A DNA stretch of 5,816 nt from Alphaproteobacteria bacterium (GTDB lineage: Bacteria; Pseudomonadota; Alphaproteobacteria; Acetobacterales; Acetobacteraceae). The translations under genes and the position numbers were made by a program. The notes beneath the pieces were generated by a model. It saw nothing but the letters and a program-made list of their open reading frames with translations, searched no databases and was not told the DNA's origin. Each line of letters begins with the position of its first letter. Within the stretch, counting starts at the first letter, position 1. Positions 1 through 5,816 of the stretch are shown here, in pieces. The stretch is taken from positions 1-5,816 of the forward strand of contig JAAFHD010000249.1 of NCBI GenBank assembly GCA_013298245.1, in the 5' to 3' direction.

Positions 1-185
1 GGCATGGGTGCAAGCTGCGCCATGCGCCCACCCACGGCGCGCAGCAGCGCATCGCGGCTTTCGCGTTCCATATTCGCGTCCAGCGTTTCGACCAGCGCGC
101 GCAGAAAGCCGCGCCACTGGGACGCGACGCCCTTGCGCGCCAGATAGGACATGGTGGCCGGATCGGCGATCTGGGTTCCGCTCAT
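1..185 (-). CDS. bcsD: Cellulose synthase subunit D, N-terminal part (3' end outside window)
   Basis: This is a partial gene read from an ATG at 185 down to the window edge, 61 codons with no stop. BcsD is a small (about 155 residue) periplasmic protein that in Komagataeibacter forms an octameric ring and helps glucan chains assemble into crystalline ribbons. The call rests on position directly after bcsC and on a similarity recognised from memory. Residues about 26-55 read FLRALVETLDANMERESRD followed by ALLRAVGGRMA, matching the family pattern FLxAL...D...R..LLRxVGxxMA near the BcsD N-terminus. The start lies 4 bases after the bcsC stop. Only a weak purine-poor stretch (CGATCGG) precedes it, so translation probably depends on ribosomes finishing bcsC. 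A second in-frame ATG at 152 (codon 12) would remove an N-terminal extension relative to Komagataeibacter BcsD, but it has no clear ribosome binding site. No signal peptide is evident, as is usual for BcsD. It contains one lysine, unlike its neighbours. The remaining uncertainty is that only about 40% of the protein is visible. Confidence 0.8.
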   Translation of the reverse strand, partial: MSGTQIADPATMSYLARKGVASQWRGFLRALVETLDANMERESRDALLRAVGGRMAQLAPM

Positions 186-189
186 GGTT

Positions 190-1323
190 TTACCGATCGA
201 AGCGATAACGCGCGAAGACAAGGCCGCGGAATTCTTCCCAATTGCCGGTGCGTTCATAGCGCAGCAGGCCGCCGATGCGCAGTGCCGGCGTCACCGCGTA
301 TTCCACGTCGCCACGCAAGCCGCCGACAACACCCGCCTGGGCGCGCGCCGCCTGCACCGAGCGCAGCGTCGTATCACCCGAAAGCCCTGCTTCCAGCTGG
401 GTTTGCAGCTGCGCATTGGTGAAGATATTGGCCGCATCCTCGCGGAAGTTCTGGTAGCCGACGGTGGCACCCAGGCGCCATGCCAGGTTGCCGCTGCGGG
501 CGCGCCAATCCACCGGGATATTCACCGCGAAATAGGATTGCGGCGAGAAGTAACCACCATTGCCCCAGCTGAACAGGCGCTGGTTGTTCCTGAACCCGAA
601 ATAGATCATGTCCAGGCCGGCGGTCAGTTCTTCATCCGGCAGGCGCCAGACGGTGTATTGCAGGCCGGCGCCGGCTTCAAAGCGCTGGTTGCGCGCGACA
701 TTCTGGCCGGTGAAGACCGAATACCCGCCCATCAAATACACACCGACCGGGCCGGTCACGTATTCCAGCTGTGCCCGGCCGCCGGTGCGGACCACGCCGC
801 CCCAGGTGCCCAGGCCATTGGGGTCTCGCGCGCCGGCCCAGCTGAGCACGCTGTCGGTCACCGCGCGCTGCTCGGCGATCAGGCGGACGCGGAAGTTGTT
901 GGACAGCTGCGGCGCGATTTCGACGCCACCCAGCACATTCTGCCGCCGGAACCCCATGGGCGAGGTGCCGACATCAATGGTGAACGGCCCGGTGCTATAC
1001 GCAAACCCAAGCCCCAGGCCGGATTGCGAGACATCCCGCGCGCGGAACTGGTCCCGCACCACCTGGGTGATCTGCTGGTTGCCGCCGGTCTGCTGGCGCA
1101 GCGACGTGGCCAGCGCGTTGCTGCCATAGGCGCGCAGCGCGGTGACGCTGGTGGTATCCAGCTGCCCGCTGGCGATGGACACCGGCGCGAAGGACAGCGT
1201 TGCCCGCCCGCCAATGCCGGGCACCGCGATGGAGGCATCGACCGGTGCCGAGAATTCCTCCAACCGGTCCAGACCCGCGGAGCCACTGCGGCTGCGGAAG
1301 CCGATGCCGCCCTGGATGCGCGC
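190..1323 (-). other. C-terminal outer-membrane beta-barrel domain of BcsC (BCSC_C)
   Basis: Roughly the last 375 residues of BcsC show alternating polar and hydrophobic segments rich in Gly, aromatic residues and Asn. Examples are VGVYLMGGYSVFTGQNV, EELTAGLDMIYFGFRNNQ and FRGLVFARYRF. The FSWGNGGYFSPQ motif (about 537-573) is a recognised signature of this domain. The length fits the 16-stranded barrel known for E. coli BcsC. The N-terminal border is approximate. Confidence 0.85.
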
Positions 1324-3948
1324 CGCGGTTTCTTCCCGCACCTGCGACAGTTCGCGCGAGATTTCCGAAGACAGCGGGTCCGACTGCAAGGGCGACACCC
1401 CGCCCTGCGCGCCGGAGCGCGACAGCAGGCGGAAAGGGTTGTCCCAAGCGCTGCCGGCCGCGGCGGCGCCGGTGATCGGCGCATCGGGGCGGATGCCCTG
1501 GGCCTGGCGCTGCTGCGCCGCCAGTTCCAGCGCGCGCAAGGCCCGGCTGGAATTGCCGCCGGCCCGCGCGATGCGCGCTTCCATCAGTGCCACGCGCGGT
1601 TCGTTGGGGTTCAGCGCGCGGGCTTCGACAAGCAGTGCTTCGGCGCGGCCAAAATCGCGCGCGGAGATGGCAGCTTCAATGGCGCCAAGCCGTGCATCGA
1701 GGTTGCGCGGGTCGCGCTGCAAGATGCCTTCGGTGATTTGCCGCGCCGGCTGGGGCTGGCCCGCGCCGGTATACAGCCGCGCCAGCGCCAGATTGGCCGG
1801 AACCGAGGACGGGTCGCGTTGCAGCGCCGGCGCCAGGGTATCAAAGGCTCGCGCCTGGTCGCCGCGTTCATTCAGGCGGTCCGAGGCCTGGATGGCCAGG
1901 CCCGTGGACAGTGCTGCCGCCTGCCGGCGGTCTTCACCCGACAGGCCAGGTGCGGCTTCCAGGCTGCGCGACAAAGCCTGCGCCTCGGCGGTGGCACCAG
2001 CACCCAGCAGCGCGGAACTGACCGCCAGCCGCGCCGCAGCGCTGGCCCGCGGGTTGCCGTTGATGAAGGCGCGGCCGGCTTCCTGCGCGCCCACACGATC
2101 ATTGGCCAGGCCCAGCGCGCGGATCGCCGAGGCCGCACCGGCCCCGGTCGGGTCCTGGCGCCCGGACAGGGCGACCAGCGCCGCGCGGCCCTCGGCCCGA
2201 CGGCCGGATTGGTACATGGCCAGCGCCATCCGCGCCTCGCCATCGGTGCGCGCACCTTGCGCGAAGCGGTTCATGTCCGGCGTGCGCAGCCGCACGGGGA
2301 TGCCGGCCATGTAGCGGCTGGCGTCTTCCGGCCGGCCGTCCTCGTTGGCGAACAACGCGGCGGCGTAGAGCTGGTCGGCCGAACCACCGCCGCCCATCAC
2401 CGAGCCTTCGACCAACTGGCGCCCTTCCGGCGCGCGGCCCATGCGCGAGAGCAATCGCGCCAGATCCAGCCGCGCCCAGGGGTTGGCGGGGTCCAGGCGA
2501 ATGGCTTCCGACAACAGGCCGGCCGCCTGGTTGCCATCCGATGTGCGGGACGCCTCGGTGCGCAGCGCATTGGCGCGCTGTTCATTGGGGTTGCCGCTGG
2601 CCAGGTTGCCGAAGCGCGCTTGCAGCTGTTCCGCTTCGGCGAAGCGGCCGGATTGGCTCAGCACCTGGATCAGGCCGGATGCGGCGGAACCCAGGTTCGG
2701 GCGCCGCGCCAGCGCCGCGCGATACCGCGTTTCGGCACCCGCCAGGTCGCCACGGCGCAGCGCCAAGTCACCCAGCAGGGCTTCGGCATCCGCGCGGTCG
2801 GGCGTGTTGCGGCCGATCGCGCTGCGCAGCGCTGATTCGGCCACGGCCAGGTTGCCGGCTTCCAGCGCGCGGCGGGCGGTGGCCAATTCGGTGGCGTATG
2901 CCGCGCCGTCCAGCGCGGCTTGCCATTGCGGCCGGCTATCCGGGTTGGCGGCGATGGCGCGTTCCAGCAATTGCCGCGCTTCGGAGAAACGGCCTTCGCG
3001 CAGGCGGGCCACACCCAGGCCACCGAGTGCGTCAGAATCCTGCGGGTTGGCCTGCACGGCGCCTTCGAATTCGCGCTGCGCATCACGCACGCGGCCGGCT
3101 TGCAGCTGTTCGAAACCACGGATGCGCTGTTCGGCCTGCGGGTCGGGGCGGCCGGCGGGTGCGTTGCGGACTTCTTCCAGGCGCGCGGCGACGGCGGCGT
3201 CATTGGGGAAGCGCACCAGGAAGGCTTCGAGTTCCGGCTGGATGGTCGGGTTCACGCCCTGCCACAGCAGCGCCTGGCGCCAGGCGGCGGTGGCGGTGTT
3301 GGCGGTTTCCGGGTTCTGCGCCAGCGCGCGCAGGCGCTGGATGCCCTCGGCCCGTGTGCCGTCACGGAAGGTCAGGGTTTGCGCGTAGGCCAACGACAGG
3401 CGCTGGTCCTGCGGGAAGCGGCGCGACAGGCGCAGCAGGCCGTCACGCGCTTCGGTATAGCCGGCCTCGGTGCCGGCCAGGGTCTGGTAGAATTCGACCG
3501 CCAGGTTGTCGGGCGGCTGTTGGCCGCGGAACAGCTCGCGGTAGCGGGCGATGGATTCGGCCACGCGACCGGCCTGGCCCAGGCGGCGGGCTTCGGCCAG
3601 CGCGCCCTGGTCCACCGTGGCGGCGCGGATGGTGATGTCGGTCTCGGCGATGCGCGGGTCGTTGGGCGAGGCCTGGCGCAGCCGCGCCAGGAAGGCCTCG
3701 GCGCCAGAGCGGTTGCCCAACTGCGCCTGCGCCTGCGCGGCACCGGCCAGTGCGTCGGCATTGCGCGGATCGACGGCCAGCACGCGTTCCAGCGTGCGGA
3801 CCACCAGTTCCGGGCGGTTCTGCAGGCGCCAGTAATTCGCCTGGTCCAGCAGCGCCTGCACGCCGCGGGTGTCCTGCGCGAAGGCGGCGACAGGCAGCGC
3901 CAGCGCGGCGCCGAAGACAGCGGCCAGAAGGCGTGCGCGACGGGTCAT
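190..3948 (-). CDS. bcsC: Cellulose synthase outer-membrane exporter BcsC (TPR + beta-barrel)
   Basis: BcsC is the last component of the secretion path: a periplasmic tetratricopeptide (TPR) superhelix joined to an outer-membrane barrel through which cellulose leaves the cell. The gene encodes 1252 residues, within the usual 1150-1330. Residues 1-24 are a signal peptide (MTRRAR, hydrophobic core, AFA before QDT). Residues about 27-815 are alpha-helical with many TPR-like units. Clear ones lie near 278-337 (a GRVRDAQREFEGAVQANP unit, then a GRFSEARQLLERAIAANP unit), 356-420, 473-515 and 694-808. A linker (about 816-875) leads to the BCSC_C barrel (about 876-1252), which begins GIGFRSRSGSAGLDRLEE and carries the hallmark FSWGNGGYFSPQSYF near 1125-1140. 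The reading frame stays open upstream to 4086, but the ATG at 3948 is chosen because it has GAGGA 7 bases upstream, starts the signal peptide directly and overlaps the bcsB stop. The protein contains no Lys, His or Cys. No frameshift or truncation is seen. Confidence 0.96.
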   Translation of the reverse strand: MTRRARLLAAVFGAALALPVAAFAQDTRGVQALLDQANYWRLQNRPELVVRTLERVLAVDPRNADALAGAAQAQAQLGNRSGAEAFLARLRQASPNDPRIAETDITIRAATVDQGALAEARRLGQAGRVAESIARYRELFRGQQPPDNLAVEFYQTLAGTEAGYTEARDGLLRLSRRFPQDQRLSLAYAQTLTFRDGTRAEGIQRLRALAQNPETANTATAAWRQALLWQGVNPTIQPELEAFLVRFPNDAAVAARLEEVRNAPAGRPDPQAEQRIRGFEQLQAGRVRDAQREFEGAVQANPQDSDALGGLGVARLREGRFSEARQLLERAIAANPDSRPQWQAALDGAAYATELATARRALEAGNLAVAESALRSAIGRNTPDRADAEALLGDLALRRGDLAGAETRYRAALARRPNLGSAASGLIQVLSQSGRFAEAEQLQARFGNLASGNPNEQRANALRTEASRTSDGNQAAGLLSEAIRLDPANPWARLDLARLLSRMGRAPEGRQLVEGSVMGGGGSADQLYAAALFANEDGRPEDASRYMAGIPVRLRTPDMNRFAQGARTDGEARMALAMYQSGRRAEGRAALVALSGRQDPTGAGAASAIRALGLANDRVGAQEAGRAFINGNPRASAAARLAVSSALLGAGATAEAQALSRSLEAAPGLSGEDRRQAAALSTGLAIQASDRLNERGDQARAFDTLAPALQRDPSSVPANLALARLYTGAGQPQPARQITEGILQRDPRNLDARLGAIEAAISARDFGRAEALLVEARALNPNEPRVALMEARIARAGGNSSRALRALELAAQQRQAQGIRPDAPITGAAAAGSAWDNPFRLLSRSGAQGGVSPLQSDPLSSEISRELSQVREETAARIQGGIGFRSRSGSAGLDRLEEFSAPVDASIAVPGIGGRATLSFAPVSIASGQLDTTSVTALRAYGSNALATSLRQQTGGNQQITQVVRDQFRARDVSQSGLGLGFAYSTGPFTIDVGTSPMGFRRQNVLGGVEIAPQLSNNFRVRLIAEQRAVTDSVLSWAGARDPNGLGTWGGVVRTGGRAQLEYVTGPVGVYLMGGYSVFTGQNVARNQRFEAGAGLQYTVWRLPDEELTAGLDMIYFGFRNNQRLFSWGNGGYFSPQSYFAVNIPVDWRARSGNLAWRLGATVGYQNFREDAANIFTNAQLQTQLEAGLSGDTTLRSVQAARAQAGVVGGLRGDVEYAVTPALRIGGLLRYERTGNWEEFRGLVFARYRFDR
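3877..3948 (-). other. Sec signal peptide of BcsC
   Basis: Codons 1-24 of bcsC encode an N-region with three arginines (MTRRAR), a hydrophobic core (LLAAVFGAALALPVAA) and an AFA motif fitting a signal peptidase I site, with cleavage predicted before Q25. This agrees with export of BcsC to the periplasm and outer membrane, and it supports the ATG at 3948 over the longer open frame upstream. The assignment is by eye. Confidence 0.85.
3945..3948 (-). promoter_or_regulatory. ATGA stop-start overlap between bcsB and bcsC
   Basis: The bcsC ATG (3948-3946) and the bcsB TGA (3947-3945) share bases, giving ATGA. Such overlaps normally mean that translation of the downstream gene is coupled to termination of the upstream one, helping to keep BcsB and BcsC in proportion. 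The overlap is seen directly; coupling is inferred. Confidence 0.8.
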
Positions 3949-5816
3949 TGGCGGGTCCTCGCGCGCAGGCGGAGTGCAGCGCGACGGCGCAGGATCCAGA
4001 ACAGCGGCGCACCCAGCAGGATGGCGGCCAGCACCATCAGGCCCAGCACGGCCCAGGGCTGGTCGGACAAATAATGCTGCGGCCACAGCCAGAACGGCAG
4101 CGTGCCGACGGTGTAGGTATTGCCCAGGCGGAAGGCCTCGACCCGGCCGCCGGAGAGCAGCGCGACGTCGCCCTGGATGCGCGGCATCTGCTCGGGGTCG
4201 CGCAGGCTGGCCAGCATGGCGTCCACGCCGGCGGGGGTGGAGCCGGTCAGCGCCACCACCGAACGGCCGCCACGCAGCGGGCTTTCGAAGCCGACCAGCA
4301 TGCCCAGCGCTTCACCCGGCGCGTTCAGCTGCGCGGCCACGCGCTCACGCTCGGGGCGCGAGGAAGAACCACCGAAGATGGCGCGGAAATCGCCGATCGG
4401 GTCGGACAGGCTGACCGACACGCGGTTGCCTTCGACCGTCACCGGGCCATCACGCAACAGCTGTTGCAGCGCCGGTTGGCGACCCAACGCGCCCACCACC
4501 AGCAGGTCACGATCCGCGACCGAATCCAGGTTGCCGGGACGCGCGATGGCCAGGCTGACCGCCGGGTAGCCAACGATCGCGGACAAGCGGCCCATCAGCC
4601 CCAGTGCGGTCGACAATTCCTGCGCGTTCGGGCGCTCGGACAGTACCAGCGCGGAGCGCGAGAAATCCGCGTGCCGCGTGAAGGGGAAGCCCGCGCCGAC
4701 GAAATGCGCCAAGTTCGGCAGCGTCGCGAAACGATGCGCCGTGGACAGGTCGATGGTGCTGTCCGGGTCGATCGACGCGCGCACATCACCGGGCACGGCG
4801 ACACATTCGCCACGGTGCAGCGGGCGCATGTCGAAGCGCAGCTGCAGCTCGTTCTGGCCAAAGATCATCCAGGGCGGCAGGCCGAATTGCGATTGCGTCC
4901 AGTCGCTTTCCGCCATCACCTGGCGCTGCACCCAGCCCCAGGGCCAGCCCGGGGCCTCGGCGCGCAGCGGCAGGCTGCGCAGATACACATCATTCACCGC
5001 GACATCGAGGCGCGAGACGCGCACATCCATGATCGGGCCGGGCGGCGCGCGGAAGCGGATATCCGCGTTCAGCGGCCGGTTGCGCCACGTATACAGGTCC
5101 GGCGCGGTGCGGAAGGGAATGCTGATCGGCCCCGGCACATAGCCAAAGGCCTGCAATTCCGACGGGTCCATGAATTCGCCCAGGCGCACGGCGCGGTCCG
5201 TCCGCACCCAGCGCGGCGCGTCATAGGCGGCGCGCTGCGGCACCTGCTGCTGCTGCACCACGGCCATTTCGCCGGACAAAGCTTCGCGGCCGATGGCCAT
5301 GGCGGTGGCAGCGGTCACCACTTCCGCGGGGCTGCGGCCACCAATCACCAGCAGCAGGCCGAAGGGGTCATTCGGGTTCTGCACCAGCGCCAGCGTCGCA
5401 CCTTCAAAGCGCGGCAGGGTGACACCCGGCACGCTGTCCGGCCCGACCGCGATCACCACCGCATTGCCGCGATCCGGCACCGATGCCTGCACCGGGAAGG
5501 ACGCACCCCGATAATCCGCCTGCACGGCGAACCAGGTCGACGCGATGACCGCCGCGCGCACCGTGTCATTGGCCGCGGCCTCGGACATGATGATGGGCAG
5601 GTTCAGAGGCTCGCGCAGCAGACGCGGGTCGAAGAAGGGTTCCGGCAGGCGCGCCAGGTCACGCGTCAGCGGCAGGCGTTCCATGGTGAGCGCCAGCGTC
5701 GAGGTGTCGCTGATGGTGGACCACAGCAGGCCCGACAGCGGGTCATTGCATTCCAGCGCGTAGCGGCCGGAGAAGCGGAAATTCAGCCGGTTGTTATCGG
5801 CGAAAAACACCGGGTT
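3945..5816 (-). CDS. bcsB: Cellulose synthase periplasmic subunit BcsB, C-terminal part (5' end outside window)
   Basis: BcsB is the inner-membrane-anchored periplasmic partner of the cellulose synthase BcsA. It stabilises the catalytic subunit and conducts the glucan towards BcsC. The 623 visible residues lack the N-terminus (perhaps 130-180 residues: signal peptide and most of the first carbohydrate-binding domain). In order they show the end of that domain (ECNDPLSGLLWSTISDTSTL, about 5755-5690), the first flavodoxin-like domain (about 5660-5230), the second carbohydrate-binding domain opening with YDAPRWVRTDR (about 5226) and including PDLYTWRNRPLNADIRFR and DSTIDLS, then the second flavodoxin-like domain from GAGFPFTRHADFSRS (about 4700) to RVEAFRLGNTYTVG. 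A C-terminal membrane helix with an arginine-rich tail ends it. These blocks match E. coli BcsB as I remember it. The stop overlaps the bcsC start. It contains no lysine and two cysteines. Komagataeibacter often fuses bcsA and bcsB in one frame, and the missing 5' end leaves that open here. The Met codon at 5810 is internal, because the frame continues to the edge and homology extends upstream. Confidence 0.95.
   Translation of the reverse strand, partial: NPVFFADNNRLNFRFSGRYALECNDPLSGLLWSTISDTSTLALTMERLPLTRDLARLPEPFFDPRLLREPLNLPIIMSEAAANDTVRAAVIASTWFAVQADYRGASFPVQASVPDRGNAVVIAVGPDSVPGVTLPRFEGATLALVQNPNDPFGLLLVIGGRSPAEVVTAATAMAIGREALSGEMAVVQQQQVPQRAAYDAPRWVRTDRAVRLGEFMDPSELQAFGYVPGPISIPFRTAPDLYTWRNRPLNADIRFRAPPGPIMDVRVSRLDVAVNDVYLRSLPLRAEAPGWPWGWVQRQVMAESDWTQSQFGLPPWMIFGQNELQLRFDMRPLHRGECVAVPGDVRASIDPDSTIDLSTAHRFATLPNLAHFVGAGFPFTRHADFSRSALVLSERPNAQELSTALGLMGRLSAIVGYPAVSLAIARPGNLDSVADRDLLVVGALGRQPALQQLLRDGPVTVEGNRVSVSLSDPIGDFRAIFGGSSSRPERERVAAQLNAPGEALGMLVGFESPLRGGRSVVALTGSTPAGVDAMLASLRDPEQMPRIQGDVALLSGGRVEAFRLGNTYTVGTLPFWLWPQHYLSDQPWAVLGLMVLAAILLGAPLFWILRRRAALRLRARTRQ
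3956..3960 (-). promoter_or_regulatory. Ribosome binding site of bcsC
   Basis: On the minus strand, GAGGA lies 7 bases before the ATG at 3948, inside the last codons of bcsB. Its match to the anti-Shine-Dalgarno sequence and its spacing decide the bcsC start. Confidence 0.75.
3987..4058 (-). other. C-terminal transmembrane anchor of BcsB
   Basis: A hydrophobic run (AVLGLMVLAAILLGAPLFWIL) is followed by RRRAALRLRARTRQ and the stop. The positive tail fits a cytoplasmic C-terminus under the positive-inside rule. This is the conserved tail anchor that packs against BcsA in known synthase structures. Borders are by eye. Confidence 0.85.

Noticed and set aside
151..2835. An 894-codon open frame on the plus strand opposite bcsC
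   Set aside because: Its codons lie exactly opposite bcsC codons, so a stop could arise only where bcsC uses TTA, CTA or TCA, which GC-rich codon use avoids (it ends at a TCA serine codon). The translation is rich in Arg, Gln and His, with no recognisable domain or signal, whereas the minus strand encodes an intact known family.
2541..3635. Other long plus- and minus-strand frames inside bcsC and bcsB, such as the 364-codon one here
   Set aside because: Their translations are Arg, Ala, Gly and Pro rich with no family resemblance. They are expected by-products of very high G+C sequence in alternative frames.
690..3900. Repeated GC-rich motifs (cagcgc, gcgcgc, ggcctgg) throughout bcsC
   Set aside because: They reflect recurring Ala-Leu-Arg codons of TPR helices and overall base composition. 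No long direct or inverted DNA repeat, array or mobile-element end was found.
2920..4074. A 384-codon plus-strand frame opposite the start of bcsC and the end of bcsB
   Set aside because: It lies in the same register as the previous shadow frame, runs across the bcsB/bcsC junction, and has no domain or plausible ribosome binding site. It follows from GC codon bias.
3949..4086. A 46-codon N-terminal extension of BcsC from the ATG at 4086
   Set aside because: It overlaps the end of bcsB in another frame, would place a Pro/Arg-rich stretch before a perfect signal peptide, and lacks the GAGGA spacing seen for the ATG at 3948.
5246..5257. A short CTG run (poly-Gln, QQQQ, in BcsB)
   Set aside because: Four repeat units in a linker before the second carbohydrate-binding domain are too few to suggest a phase-variable repeat. 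The unit is a triplet, so changes in copy number would not shift the frame.

Overview
The window is the middle of a bacterial cellulose synthesis and export operon, transcribed entirely on the minus strand. In transcription order (right to left) it holds the 3' part of bcsB (periplasmic, membrane-anchored cellulose synthase subunit), a complete bcsC (outer-membrane TPR plus beta-barrel exporter) and the first 61 codons of a probable bcsD (periplasmic subunit linked to crystalline cellulose). No RNA gene, mobile element, CRISPR array, promoter or terminator is visible. There is no non-coding stretch longer than 4 bases.

The DNA is strongly G+C rich, about two thirds or more by eye. Arg greatly exceeds Lys and codons end mainly in G or C. 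The order bcsB-bcsC-bcsD, with no endoglucanase gene (bcsZ) between B and C, is the type I arrangement known from Komagataeibacter and other Acetobacteraceae. A high-GC alphaproteobacterium, perhaps a Roseomonas-like acetobacterium, is the best guess. This is an inference from gene order and composition, not a taxonomic identification.

Layout: 3945-5816 is bcsB, open at its 5' end, so its start and any fusion to bcsA lie outside the window. 190-3948 is bcsC, whose ATG overlaps the bcsB stop (ATGA). 1-185 is bcsD, starting 4 bases after the bcsC stop and cut by the window edge. The junctions imply one polycistronic message with coupled translation.

Together, BcsA (not in the window) polymerises UDP-glucose and threads the glucan through the inner membrane. 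BcsB guides it in the periplasm, BcsD (if the call is right) helps align chains, and BcsC spans from periplasm to outer membrane and releases the polymer. I see no undescribed system here. The points most worth a second look are the complete absence of lysine from BcsC and from the visible part of BcsB, and the divergent, weakly initiated BcsD N-terminus.
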